In this document: positions 33,359 to 44,257 of the stretch, piece by piece | How the letters are laid out: every line of letters begins with the position of its first letter | How positions within the stretch are numbered: position 1 is the stretch's first letter | Assembly (NCBI GenBank): GCA_030704615.1 | Contig: CM060732.1 | Span: 29,617,053-29,681,052, forward strand | Reading direction: 5' to 3' | Origin: Takakia lepidozioides | Taxonomy: Eukaryota; Streptophyta; Takakiopsida; Takakiales; Takakiaceae | DNA length: 64,000 nt | Position numbers and translations under genes: made by a program | Notes under the pieces: model-generated | What the model saw: the letters and a program-made list of their open reading frames with translations, nothing else | Told to the model about the DNA's origin: nothing | Database searches by the model: none

Positions 33359-33948
33359 GCACCTCAGCCCAACAGTGAAGGGAGCCTACTTCAATTGTGG
33401 GAATTCAGTTGAGGCTGGTGTACCAATCCAAAAGAAAAGAAAACAGCATTCACGTCCAAGATTAAAACAATCTTAAAATCATTTCTGAAGTACATACAAG
33501 TGAATCGCCCTAATAGACTTCCAGTGCCCTTACATGTATTGTCCATTCTTAAGGCCACCTGTTTGTGGTCCTTCAAACTATCATGTGCCTCAGATTGTTC
33601 ACAACACATGTTAGACCATCAGCGTACATCTGGATTGCCTTTTGATTCCAAGTTATAGCAGGGGATTGAATTGGTAACGAGGGGTGGGTGGTGGGTGGTT
33701 TGCACAAATGATTTGCACACAAGATCCTACAATTTTTACTGGATTAACCATTGATGGAAGAAGGGACATTGTTGGTTTACATCACGGCTGCAGTCGGCCC
33801 TTCATATCTGTTAATCTTTGGGAGTAAGAAAAACTGTAACATTTAAAGGATTGTAACACTTTAACAGATAAAATTCTTAGGATCAATGAAAAGTTTCATT
33901 TATAAAGTTCACTCTTACATAAGGAGCCCTAAAAAATGTTCACTTTAA
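33359..33948. other. COG2 3' region to the piggyBac target site
   Basis: AT-rich sequence following the COG2 stop codon; the COG2 3' UTR must lie here. No gene recognised. It ends with the TTAA at 33945-33948 that flanks the piggyBac element. Confidence 0.5.
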
Positions 33949-34354
33949 CCCTTAAGCGCCCGGTGCCCAATGTTGACTTTTTGAAAAAAGTGGACCCCAG
34001 CTCAGAAAAATGAGAATATCTCAGCGAAAAAAAAGTTTTTGGGAAAATTGACCGGACATTATGCTCATACCTACCCCTTCCACACACCGGTAAATTTGCA
34101 GGCCAATCAGGCGAAAATCCACCGTTGAGTGTGGGGCCCATTTTTGGGGCCCCTCCCAAAACAATAAGGGAAATTGGAAAACAATAAGGGAAATTGGAGG
34201 AATTTGCAATTTTCACTGACGGGATGAAATCTGCAGGATCTCATCCTGCTTACAGGTGTTGTCCAGCACATTGGCATTCTGATGAGCCATAGAATGCAAA
34301 AAATGGATTCATATTTTCTGATTTACACCTGGTCAAAGTAAGGGGGGTCAAAAT

Positions 34355-34405
34355 GTGTGAGTGGGAATTGAACCCAGTGGCCTGCCCCAACTGGCAGCTC
34401 ATACA
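34355..34405 (-). repeat. tRNA-derived SINE-like module, copy a
   Basis: On the minus strand it reads GAGCTGCCAGTTGGGGCAGG (A-box/D-arm-like), then CTGGGTTCAATTCCCAC with a B box. The T-arm stem is 4 of 5 paired. It is related to the module at 34488 and to one at 55975. Confidence 0.55.
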
Positions 34406-34487
34406 AAGAAAGACCGACATGTGGCCAACACTAGCATCAAATCAGACTCAGAAAAACTAGAGATGAACCCACATTTACACGCCGAAT

Positions 34488-34541
34488 TGTGTGAGTGGGA
34501 GTTGAACCCACTAACTTGCCCCAATTGGCAACTCACACATG
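34488..34541 (-). repeat. tRNA-derived SINE-like module, copy b
   Basis: On the minus strand it reads GAGTTGCCAATTGGGGCAAG, then GTGGGTTCAACTCCCAC, a perfect 5-bp T-arm with 7-base loop (34495-34511). It is spaced about 130 bp from copy a, so the two may be a tandem duplication. The remainder of a tRNA is not present. Confidence 0.6.
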
Positions 34542-35267
34542 AACACAAGGGGGGAGACTCCTCCCCAGGGAGGGAAGGAGTCTCCACCCTTGTGCGCACC
34601 CCCGCTTGACTAGGGGACTACCACATAATTATACTAGACACAAAGAAAATGGACTCAGTCGTAATTGAAACACAAAATTGTTGCAGCAAAGACCTCGGAG
34701 CTACATAAACACTAAGGCAAAAAGCTGGAGTAGCAAACAAATCATTCAGATCAGGACTCAGTGAACCCCAATACTGCACAACCACAAAATTATACCTCTC
34801 CTTGGACTGTCAAGCGACTCTCTACGGCTGGATCCTCAGTACAAACGTTTCATGGCTACCAACAACAAACCAACCCCCAAACACACCACTGCTTAGAAAA
34901 AGACAGAACACCACTACATAGAAAAAGTGTCGTAAGGAGGATACCCCCTCTTTGGCATCAAAGGTCTCCACATCAGTGTAGTAAGAAATCAACCATATCA
35001 ATTACTGAACATAGAAGTATCTATAATCAGAGAAGGCTATGGCTCTTGACAAAGCATCCTCCAAGGCACATATACACATCTCCACACGCGTGACAAAAAT
35101 ACCTTTGACGCATACCGCACTGAACACACTTCCTCCTCCTACTAGTCTTGAGGGAGAAATGCACAGACCCCGGGTTGGGCACATCTGCCCCTGGCATTAC
35201 CGTTCTCCTGGGAGGAACCCACCCCACAATTAGTCTCTTTGCAACCTCCAAATTGAAAAGCATGTGG

Positions 35268-37139
35268 CTAAGAGGAATGTGAACCCTTTCCCCTCATAAA
35301 ACCCAGGTACAATATGTAAGCATTCACCAAAGAAGTGTCAACTCCATGAAAGTACAAGCGGTGCCACCATTTATGGTCTCTGGTCTGAACAGAGTAGTAA
35401 CCCCGTAGCTGATCCTGAACATCCACTCCCCGCATGTGCTGCTGGTAATGAACCACAATAAGGGAGGTAGGCACATCACGTCTTGCCCCTTTGTGCCATC
35501 TTTGTATGAAGTAATCAGGACCGACAGGGGAAATGGAAGTGGAAATCATGGTCACCAACTTGGCATCCATCCAGGCAATAGCGGCTACTTTGCCACTTAT
35601 GTGAACACGATATTCCAGCCTACCTCTCTCACCCTTTTTCCCCAAATCAAGGCACGTAGGAAAACCCACTCGGGAGGTTTTTACCGTGCCAGTAGCATAG
35701 ATCTGTTTTGCTGCCAAATCATAGAACAGGATGGGGCTACTGAAAAAATTATCCATCGTTACAATATGGCCCTTACCCTCAAATCCTTCTAGTAACCTTG
35801 TCACCACGCCATATCCACTGCCATGGGTCATATCATTCCCATCATCCTTCCCAAGGTAAACCTCTAACTTCTGAACATATTTGGAACATGCACCATACAA
35901 ACACCACACCTTCAGACCCCACTGCACAGGCTTCTTGCTCAGATATTGCTGGATTCGGGCATATTTGCCCTTGTACTTCACCATTTGCTCATCCACAGTC
36001 AAATTCTGCTCGGGGCTCATGTAGGTGGCATACAAACCATTTAGTGCATGTAGCAACCACCTGGTTTTAGCTAACTTATCAAAAGCAGGGTCAGTGTCAA
36101 TAGTGCATACATCCTTGTTGTCAACAAGGTGGAGGCACCTCAAAATTGCCTCCCATCGGTTGCGGGACATAATGCGCATGATGGAAGGGCAATTGAAGAA
36201 GGCATTGTTGGCTTTCCAATACAATCTAGTACTAGGCAATTTTTTGATTCCCATGAGCATGTGAACAGCAAGCCAAGCCTTCAATTCACGGATGGTGATA
36301 GGGTACCACCATCTACCTCCTTTCAGGTTTCCATTCTGGTTTTCTGTCCTGGCATACAAGTTGGTCATGCTGCAAATTCGGCGCATGACCGACAGTGGCC
36401 AAAACAAATTGAAAAAATCAACTGGATTTGCTGAATCTCCAAAAGGCAAACGAGGACCCGAATCCCCACCTAACCATGTAATGTCTGGCAATTCAGTAGC
36501 AGAGGAGTTCCACATGTCATCACCAAACAACTCAGCAGGACCCCACTGCTCCCAATTGGGCGGCAAATCATATAATCCCACCTCGCGCGTTGGATTCCCC
36601 GTGTCAACACAGTAGTCCATCAAGTCAGGATTGTCGATGTCAACAAGGTCATCATCTTCTGGATTATAGTCACAATCAGAATCTGATTCACTATCATCTA
36701 CTTCCCCCTCAGGCAATTCAACTTCAGAATCCAACCCCAAGAGCTCAGGGATAGTGCACAACATTGAATCATCAAGATTACACACAACACAGGACTGTGA
36801 CGATACCACATGAACACCAAGGATACCAAAAAAAGAGACAGTATAATTTTTTGTACCATTCAGGATGTCCCATGTCTTGTCTACCACAGTACCATATCCA
36901 AATTCGTGGGCATTGCTAGACGATGCCACATCCTGAAGGTGCAGCTCAGCCACTGCCACCTTCACTGTGGATCCCAAAATCCCTATGTCCTCCATAGTTT
37001 GGGAGTGACCAGCAGGATCACATAGTGGATTTTGAGAGTTGCGCAAGGAGTAGGTCGAATTGCCCATCTCCTCACTCATGAAATCAAAAGAGGGTTCAAT
37101 ACGATTACCTCTCTCCCTGGCCAATTGTTTGAGCCTCAT
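35268..37139 (-). CDS. piggyBac-type transposase (DDE_Tnp_1_7), 623 aa
   Basis: It performs cut-and-paste transposition at TTAA. Residue numbers are from the ATG at 37139 (the open frame extends a few codons upstream to a TTG). An acidic N-terminal part (about 135-175) is followed by the catalytic region: LTVDEQMVKYKG (Asp383), GHIVTMDNFFSSP (Asp463) and AIAWMDAKLVTMIST (Asp525), the three acidic residues of piggyBac enzymes, then QHMRGVDVQDQLRGYY and KWWHRLYFH. The frame is intact from end to end. The C-terminal cysteine-rich zinc domain of animal piggyBac is not seen; the protein stops soon after NAYILYLGF. An upstream overlapping frame might be a 5' exon. The open frame and perfect terminal repeats suggest recent activity. 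Confidence 0.93.
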   Translation of the reverse strand: MRLKQLARERGNRIEPSFDFMSEEMGNSTYSLRNSQNPLCDPAGHSQTMEDIGILGSTVKVAVAELHLQDVASSSNAHEFGYGTVVDKTWDILNGTKNYTVSFFGILGVHVVSSQSCVVCNLDDSMLCTIPELLGLDSEVELPEGEVDDSESDSDCDYNPEDDDLVDIDNPDLMDYCVDTGNPTREVGLYDLPPNWEQWGPAELFGDDMWNSSATELPDITWLGGDSGPRLPFGDSANPVDFFNLFWPLSVMRRICSMTNLYARTENQNGNLKGGRWWYPITIRELKAWLAVHMLMGIKKLPSTRLYWKANNAFFNCPSIMRIMSRNRWEAILRCLHLVDNKDVCTIDTDPAFDKLAKTRWLLHALNGLYATYMSPEQNLTVDEQMVKYKGKYARIQQYLSKKPVQWGLKVWCLYGACSKYVQKLEVYLGKDDGNDMTHGSGYGVVTRLLEGFEGKGHIVTMDNFFSSPILFYDLAAKQIYATGTVKTSRVGFPTCLDLGKKGERGRLEYRVHISGKVAAIAWMDAKLVTMISTSISPVGPDYFIQRWHKGARRDVPTSLIVVHYQQHMRGVDVQDQLRGYYSVQTRDHKWWHRLYFHGVDTSLVNAYILYLGFMRGKGSHSS

Positions 37140-37488
37140 CGTGGCTGGCAAAAGACGTCTGGAAGTTAGGCCAAACCTCGAGCCTCAAAATGTCGTTGAC
37201 CTCTGCGCTGAACCCAAGGGGGTCTCCTTCCTCCTTGCGATCTACCCAACCCAAAATCTCTGCACAATGGCGCCTAAACAAGTAACGAAAGTTGGAGGGC
37301 TGTGGAAATCCAGGCCAACGCACACGAGCAGGTCTCTTCAAACACAAGAGGTAGTCCTTATTCAGGCACCCGACAATCCGCTCGACTTGCTCGGTTGATG
37401 CGCCCAGTGAGCGTGCCCACTTGGCAATCGATGCAGCTTGAGTCTCCAAATGCGCAGGTGCAGGGGGAGGCAACACACCCGAACCCAT
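37105..37488 (-). CDS. Small upstream ORF in the piggyBac element (127 aa), possible first exon
   Basis: It is not a known family to me. The frame begins MGSGVLPPPAPAHLETQ, contains a basic part (CLKRPARVRWPGF, LFRRHCAEILGW) and overlaps the transposase start by about 35 bases in a different frame. It could be an accessory ORF, or an exon spliced to the transposase to add a DNA-binding N terminus. Compositionally it is plausible protein, but nothing proves expression. Confidence 0.4.
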   Translation of the reverse strand: MGSGVLPPPAPAHLETQAASIAKWARSLGASTEQVERIVGCLNKDYLLCLKRPARVRWPGFPQPSNFRYLFRRHCAEILGWVDRKEEGDPLGFSAEVNDILRLEVWPNFQTSFASHDEAQTIGQGER

Positions 37489-38105
37489 CTTATATTATGT
37501 AGCTTCAACCTTCATCCACCAATTTGCATATGCACACAAGGATAAACACAAAGATGAGCTACACGATGCCCTAACTGCGCATAGTCTAGCTCAGGTATCA
37601 AACAATGAACATTGCCTTGAATGCGCACCCTGAGTATCAATGCAAAGCCGGCCCATCTTCTCTCACAGCTATGGCTCAGTCTCTGTAGCGGTGCCACAAT
37701 TTCCAAGTTTCCTCAACTGAAAGAGAAAGAGATAATGGAAGATGCAATCGGAGCACATCACCAACGGCAACCTGTCAAGGCATCTGCAACGGCAACCTAC
37801 AACAAAGTATGGAACACACGCGAACGCCACAACAGACGAGATCACAGCACAAGGGGAAGGAGAGAGACGACGCTGAAAACGCGGGAGCAAGCCAAAATCG
37901 CTGCAGAAGCAGACCCCACCTCCTACGCAGCCAAAAATTGCAACCCTAACCAAAAAAAAAAACCTAATCGCGCGTTGGAATCCTGACTGCCATGTGGCTG
38001 GCATCCTACCCTCCAAAAATCAGGTTAATCGGTTCAAATCCGAGAAAAACAGAGGGGAAAAACCAAAACCAATGGCCGAAAACGGGTCGAATGGGCGCTT
38101 AAGGG

Positions 38106-38856
38106 TTAATAGAACTATGAGAAGTGTATGTGTTGCTCTTCAATGTAACCCCAGTAGATTTTAGAGATGCACAGTTTGCTCTTTGAAACATTGTTCTTGT
38201 AGCAGAGGTCGACAAATGTCATGCACTTGGTAGACAAGTTAGAGAAATTTGCAAAGGGTGTAGAGATATTGAGAACGGCACATTCACATCAGACATGTAT
38301 AGAATCTTTCTCACTGCCTGTAGATCATCAGCGGTGACTGCAATTTTTCCCTTGGTCATTATTCAAAGAGCGGAGTAAACAGTGTTACAGTTAGACACTT
38401 AAAACGCTTGCTTAGTGCACCCAAGTAGCCTGAGGGAGTAAGAATTATGCTAACACATTTAGTTTTTAACCCTTGAAGGATATGGAGGTAATAGATATGG
38501 AGGGCCGACTGATCATGGATGACTGCCCAATAGTTAGGGTTTGATAGATAGATCTGTTTTTTGGAGGTCACATTGTGTGGCGTATCACGAGGAAACAACA
38601 AACAGCAATGGTGGTGGCTACATGGGGGGATGGTGGAGATCAGGTCACGCTCCCCACAACACAAGCATTTCCATGCAAGAAGATCGCTCGCACAGTTGGG
38701 CTTCATTCCTGACGATTCCACCGGTTGCCACAAGGTACGTTGTTTGTGTGCGATGCCTCTCGTTCCAGGATCGATTGCTTCATCGGCATCGAAGGCAGTT
38801 GATTGTACGTGCAATGGGTGATTCGCCTCCCTCGCATTTGTCTCTCTAGATCGGCT
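38106..38856. other. Spacer and 5' leader of the RlmN gene
   Basis: It starts with the second TTAA of the piggyBac target. No other gene recognised; open frames on both strands here lack any family resemblance. Confidence 0.5.
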
Positions 38857-40182
38857 ATGGCCGTTCTTGCTCTGAGCAACTCTGGCTGCTTTGGGGCATT
38901 AAGAGCAGCCCCACCACATCTATGGCGGAAACCATGGGTGAGCAGTTCGAGAGCACGCCGCTGTCATGCAACACTAGCTTCTTGCTTAGAACAATCGCAT
39001 GTGGTGATTTCCCCTGTGTTGGAGCATTCGCAAGTAGTGGCCCCTTCACGGAGTATTGAGAAGGTAGTGTTGAAAGACATGACATACCCTGAGCTCCAGA
39101 CTTGGGTGGAATCCATCGGGCACAAACCTAGTCGGGCTTTGATGTTGTGGAGATGGTTGTACGGGAATGGCAAGTGGGCACGATCGCCAGTTGATATGGA
39201 GGGTGTGAGCAAGGATTTCAGGGCTGCATTGGAAGAGAAGGCAGATTTCAACGCTAATTTGGCTCTCCAAGATGTGCATGTTGCTGGAGATGGTACCCGC
39301 AAGTTAGTGTTCGCGGTGGATGAGAGTGTCACCATTGAAACTGTGGTGATTCCAGGTGCGCGCGGCCGCAGCACTGTCTGTGTTTCCAGTCAAGTGGGAT
39401 GTGCCATGAAGTGCCAGTTCTGCTTCACTGCGAAGATGGGGCTTAGAGCCCACTTGAGCGCAGCCCAAATTGTAGAGCAGCTGGTGGTGGCGTCTCGATT
39501 GTTTAGTGAGGATCTCGGACCCATCACCAATGTGGTATTCATGGGGATGGGTGAGCCACTACACAACGTGGAGAACGTGATCCGGGCTGCAAATATCATG
39601 GTCAATGAGCAGGGCCTGCATCTCAGCCCACGCAAAGTGACTGTCTCAACCAGTGGCCTTGTGCCTCAGATTCGGCTCTTCTGCCGCAGGTCTCCGTGCT
39701 CGCTCGCAGTGAGCCTAAATGCCACCACTGATGAAGTACGAAGTGAAATCATGCCCATCAATCGAAAATATAGTTTACAAGTGTTGCTGGATGCAGTAAG
39801 GGAGGAGGTGTTATTGCACAGACCAGGTGGGCACGTTTTCTTCGAGTACGTGCTCCTCGCTGGCGTGAACGACACCAAAGAAGATGCGAGCAGGCTGGTG
39901 AAACTAGTAGAAGGAATTCCATGTAAGATCAACCTTATCATTTTCAATTCACATTCAGGATCAAAATTTAAGCCTACTCCAATGCAAGACGTGTTAGCAT
40001 TCCGAGATACGGTGGCCAATGCTGGGTTAGTAGTCTCTATCCGCGAGAGCAGGGGGAATGACCAGAAAATGGCATGTGGGCAGCTAGGTAAGATACTTAA
40101 ACCTAATCCTCCAAGGAGGAGAAACGAAGAGAATTCAAACCCCTTAGCAGCACAACATGGCGATGCTTTTGATGTCTGCTAG
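38857..40182 (+). CDS. Dual-specificity RNA methyltransferase RlmN-like, organelle-targeted, 441 aa, intronless
   Basis: A radical-SAM enzyme that methylates C2 of adenosine in 23S rRNA (A2503) and some tRNAs (A37). The cluster motif GCAMKCQFC gives Cys182, 186 and 189. Cys175 and Cys407 (in MACGQLG) match the two mechanistic cysteines of E. coli RlmN (118 and 355). FMGMGEPLHN and SLNATTDEVRS are further family blocks. The first about 60 residues are Ala/Ser/Arg-rich with few acids, like a plastid or mitochondrial transit peptide, so the target would be organellar rRNA. The ATG at 38857 was chosen because the open frame upstream begins only with a TTG. No intron is needed. Cfr-type resistance methylases share the fold, but a bacterial-type housekeeping RlmN of endosymbiont origin is more likely. 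Confidence 0.94.
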   Translation: MAVLALSNSGCFGALRAAPPHLWRKPWVSSSRARRCHATLASCLEQSHVVISPVLEHSQVVAPSRSIEKVVLKDMTYPELQTWVESIGHKPSRALMLWRWLYGNGKWARSPVDMEGVSKDFRAALEEKADFNANLALQDVHVAGDGTRKLVFAVDESVTIETVVIPGARGRSTVCVSSQVGCAMKCQFCFTAKMGLRAHLSAAQIVEQLVVASRLFSEDLGPITNVVFMGMGEPLHNVENVIRAANIMVNEQGLHLSPRKVTVSTSGLVPQIRLFCRRSPCSLAVSLNATTDEVRSEIMPINRKYSLQVLLDAVREEVLLHRPGGHVFFEYVLLAGVNDTKEDASRLVKLVEGIPCKINLIIFNSHSGSKFKPTPMQDVLAFRDTVANAGLVVSIRESRGNDQKMACGQLGKILKPNPPRRRNEENSNPLAAQHGDAFDVC

Positions 40183-41063
40183 CTGATTGCGCAAGGGATC
40201 CTAGAAATTGAATCACAGTGCCAGTCATGGTCCAGGTCTAGGGGTTTAGGAGATCACTTTGGACTACTTTGGCTGGAGTGGGGATTGATTTGCAACTCAA
40301 TCCTGCACATTTACAGAAATCCTTCGCATTTTAGATGCATGAGAGATGGTGGTGCCATACTCCAAGCACTTTGTACAAAATTGTTTTGCAAGGGCTTTCT
40401 ATCATAGGCAATCAAAGTGCAGCTTTTCTGTTGGAGTCTGGAGGCTTTGCCAGAAGTTTGAGATAAGTCTTTCGTTGTTATACCTGTGCTTCTTGCCACC
40501 ATCGGGTAATTGGGGCCATAGGCTTCTTACATCCCAGGTCCTTATGAAATGCGAAAATGTGATGAGAGACGTATCTGAGCTCAAGTCTGATCATTTGTAT
40601 TATATTATCCAACTCGTTTGCTAACTGTTGCTTAGCTTCATGAACCACACCAAAGGCACAACACTGAAGGGCTATGACGTTGAGTCCAGCGCTGCCACAG
40701 CTCCCCAGGCCCCCTACCTCTCACACAGATGACAGTTGGGCGGCACATCATCAAAAACAGTGAACACCGAATTTATTTCAGAAATCGAAGCGCTAGTCCT
40801 TGCAGTATACCGGACTCCAAGATCTTGCAGTATACCGACTCCAAGATCTCATGAACGAGTATTTAATAAGGAAAACATTCGAGGATGCCAACTGTACTAG
40901 TCTTAATTTGGACCTAGGGGAAGAGACACAGGCACACAAAAAAAGTGTAAAGATGCACCTCCACACTCTGCATCAGCTACTCCAAAGAGGAAGCTTGACA
41001 TCAACTTCTAATAAACCCTGACAGGGTTTGACACTTGCCCCAAAGTTAGAGAGGGACAACAAC
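40183..41063. other. Intergenic region between the RlmN and CX9C genes
   Basis: It contains the convergent 3' ends of both genes. A short direct repeat (AAGATCTTGCAGTATACCG-like, about 40800-40850) is visible. No gene recognised. Confidence 0.5.
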
Positions 41064-41330
41064 CTAAGTATGGCCAATGTTTTCAGAACTGCTGACGCGC
41101 AAGGTAGAATCATTAAGTTGATGCTGTGCCTGGGCTTCATGACATGCCTTCAATGCCTTCACTTCTGTTTGGCAAGCTTTCCAGTCTCTGTTGGTCCTGA
41201 CCAAGCAATCCTGCAAGCATTTGTAGAGACGCCCACACTCGTGCAGCTGCTGCACGCTCTCGTCGTCGTCTTCCTCGTCGTGGGTGCTGGCGGGGGAACG
41301 CCTCGCTGCCGCCATCGCTCTCGAGTCCAT
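41064..41330 (-). CDS. Twin CX9C (CHCH) protein, 88 aa
   Basis: The small protein has Cys32-X9-Cys42 and Cys53-X9-Cys63, the paired CX9C motif of proteins imported into the mitochondrial intermembrane space and oxidised by Mia40; an additional Cys38 lies in the first helix. The sequence CGRLYKCLQDCL...WKACQTEVKALKAC is preceded by an acidic stretch (EEDDDES). Members of this class assist cytochrome c oxidase assembly or cristae organisation; which one this is cannot be decided. The ATG at 41330 was chosen because the open frame's upstream codon is TTG. It is a divergent neighbour of the ERMP1-like gene, about 560 bp from its start. Confidence 0.8.
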   Translation of the reverse strand: MDSRAMAAARRSPASTHDEEDDDESVQQLHECGRLYKCLQDCLVRTNRDWKACQTEVKALKACHEAQAQHQLNDSTLRVSSSENIGHT

Positions 41331-41891
41331 TTTCAAGATGCATAAAGAAAGATGTGAGCTGAATAAAGATGTGTCCCCTGTTTATTGAAATAAACTTAAA
41401 AAGAAGAAAAAGATGTTGCTACGTTGCATTGACCAAAGATTCTAGTTGAAGCGCATCAACAATTGCGAGTGCTACTTTCCAACTTTAGTAAACACCCAAA
41501 CTTACTTTCTCTCGGAAGGAAAATGTGAAAAGAAATCAAGTTCAAGTTTTTCTCGACGGCAGCGTCACTCTCGACAGAAACACGACGCATGCGGGTTTCA
41601 AATCGCAGTGCACCGTCGCAGTGGTGGGGACTTTCGAGTGCGTCAATAATCATCTTTTGCTTCTGCAACTGACCCATCAAATCTCTGAAAGAATTGTCTG
41701 GGTTTGTATGCTTGGGGAGCTCAGTCCAAGGTACTTTTTGTCTTGCGCTAAAGAGTCCATCTTTTTGGCTTTGACATACCAGATTTGCAGAAGAGAATTC
41801 CTTGCCTGTCTGGGGCCCCAAAGCAAGGAACAAATTTTGTCGATTTTGCAGCTGGAGCCTTCTTCAGAGGGACAAAAATCTCTGCTGAAAG

Positions 41892-42300
41892 ATGGCAAGA
41901 CATAGGTTACCTTCGAGGCCAAATGGGGATACCCCCCGGGACCGAAAGTTCTCGTCAGATGCCTCTAAAATCCTGGAAGGAGAATCGGCTTCAGAGAATC
42001 CGGCGAAGGTGAATGACATGGGAACTCCTCACAGACCTAAGAAAGCTGCTTTGGATTGGATAGCAATGCTGGTGGTGATAATCTATGGTACATGGCTGGC
42101 GTACTACTATCAGTCTGAGGGACTACCCGTACCTGTATCCGAGTCAGCGGCTGGAAAGAGGGGGTTTTCGGAGGAGAGAGCTTATAGGCATGTCAAATTC
42201 CTCACCCAATTGGGGCCCCACCCCGTTGGCTCTGAGGCCCTCAAGCATGGCCTTCAGGTAGGACGCAAATGTGGTGTTCTGCGAAGTTTCCTAACATTTG

Positions 42301-42331
<31 letters not shown>

Positions 42332-44223
42332 GGGGGAGAGAGAGAGAGAGGCTGGGTTAGTAGTAGCCCCACCTAAATTGGATAAAATCTGGAAAAACTG
42401 GGTTGTGAGAGGAAAGAGTCTTTTGGCATGTACTGAAGCAAAGAAGACAAATGCCCTGGCAGGTGGGAACCCTGCCTCCATTTGTGGTGGTTTCTATTCT
42501 GGAGACTCGTGACCCGTGAAAGAAATACTGAGAGTACTATTGTGATAACTGCTGGTTTCCACTCTTACTTTGATGGCCTGGTTTGTTAAATGTGAGCGTT
42601 GGTGCATATGGTGGAGTGAGACTCCCCATCCTCTGGTCTGCTCTTTGGGTCAGGACTGTCTGCTCACCAGCATGCATTCCAAGGAGCTTCATGCCGAGAC
42701 TTTTTCTTCATATCTTGTGCTTTTGGCTCTAAAGTAGCCTGTGCTTCAAGAGTCATGTTGAAGCTTGGGCTCCTTGATTTCTGGATGTGCCCTGTTCTTG
42801 GCCTTCAGTGGCCAGGCTGGGGTTCTGTTGGGCCTCCTGCTTCAGGATAGTGTTGGACACCATAGCAATGGATCATCATTTAAGATCCAGAACCTCATCA
42901 TGGAAGTGGACTAGTTTTGATATCCTTTGTTTGAGTCAAAGTGGAACTTGACTAGAGGTGCTTGTGTGCGGGCGTCCATGGCCCAAGGAGATGGTACTGC
43001 CTTATCCTACATGCTGACTGTGGATCTCTCTTTCTCACAGTGAGACACATAGCCGGTGTCTGCTGACATATTTCTGGGAGGTTTTGTCCTACATTTTGCA
43101 GTATGTGCTAGACACAGTAACTGAGTTTACAGAAACAGCAAATCCCGATGTCGAAGTCGAAGTAGATTTTTTCCATGCAAGACCTGGAGTAAATCGGCTT
43201 GAAGGGGGCCTATTTCGGGGGAAGACTCTCGTATACTCGGGTTTAAAGCATGTGGTGGTGCGAATTCGCCCAAAGTATCTCGACAGTGCAGAAGACAATG
43301 CCATTCTCGTGTCCTCCCATATTGACTCAGTAATTACATCGTAAGTTTTGGTAATTGAATACTCCTCACTAAGTGTATTTGAGAGAAAACTCCAACATTT
43401 GAAACCCCTTCCAAGTTGGTGAACCACATGAGGGGTTTGAGGATGAAGGATATGCGTTTATTAGTGGTCCTTTTATACTTTGCCTATAAGGCATGAATGC
43501 TTTATTGCCAGGTTGAACGTGCTCAAACATAATAGTGGTAGCGCTATGGCTGCTTTGCTCTCACCTCTGATTTGTTTCGGATTGATAAACAAGGCTCCGC
43601 TGTTCTCATCTCTCTAACTGGCTTATGCTCTGGGACAATTCGCTTCAAGGCTACACTCACAGAGAGTTTGCGATGTGTTGAATTTTCTTTCCAGTTCTCA
43701 TGGGGTGCTTTTCAATTCATGGCTACCGGTGAGAGCTTTGATGTTACACTGCAGAGAGGGAGCTGGGGACTGCAGCTCATGTGTGGGGGTGATGCTTGAA
43801 CTGGTGCGCGCTTTGTCCCACTGGGGACATGGCTTCAAGCACTCAGTCATTTTCCTTTTCAATACAGGAGAGGAAGAAGGCCTCATTGGTGCCCATAGCT
43901 TTATAACACAGGTGCATTCCATGTCCGTGCTGTTTTTCTTACGAGGCAGAGAGAGGAAGAGCAAAAACGTCTTGGTGAGATCCTGCTTATCAGAAAGTTG
44001 TTCTGTCAAAAAATGTGCTGTTTACTGCAGTCACTGTGAAAGTAAGCTGAAATATTGATGGAACACATAAGGGAGATACTACCACTGGAGTCCGTATCTC
44101 AGGTCGATAGAGCCACATGTGACTTTGTGGATGTGGCTGCAGCATCCATGGAGGGACACTATTCGTGCTGCGATCGACCTGGAGGCCATGGGTGCAGGGG
44201 GAAAACACTATCTGTTTCAGGCC

Positions 44224-44257
<34 letters not shown>

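Larger units (their letters stand above)
33949..35267. other. Left non-coding part of the piggyBac element
   Basis: No coding sequence is credible. The first 250 bases include a duplicated AACAATAAGGGAAATTGGA phrase (about 34160-34198). Two tRNA-like modules lie at 34355-34541. This region would hold the transposase 3' UTR on the minus strand. Confidence 0.6.
33949..38105 (-). mobile_element. Complete piggyBac-type DNA transposon (4157 bp)
   Basis: The ends are perfect 13-bp inverted repeats, CCCTTAAGCGCCC at 33949-33961 and its complement at 38093-38105. Each is flanked by TTAA (33945-33948 and 38106-38109), the obligatory piggyBac target. It encodes an uninterrupted piggyBac transposase on the minus strand. 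Two tRNA-like modules lie inside its left part. It sits between COG2 and the RlmN gene without breaking either. Confidence 0.95.

Noticed and set aside
38803-38856. Longer N terminus for the RlmN gene
   Set aside because: The extension begins with TTG; the first ATG is at 38857 and starts a good transit-peptide-like sequence.
41456-41833. Minus-strand 125-residue frame as a gene
   Set aside because: No family resemblance; it overlaps the putative promoter and leader of the ERMP1-like gene.
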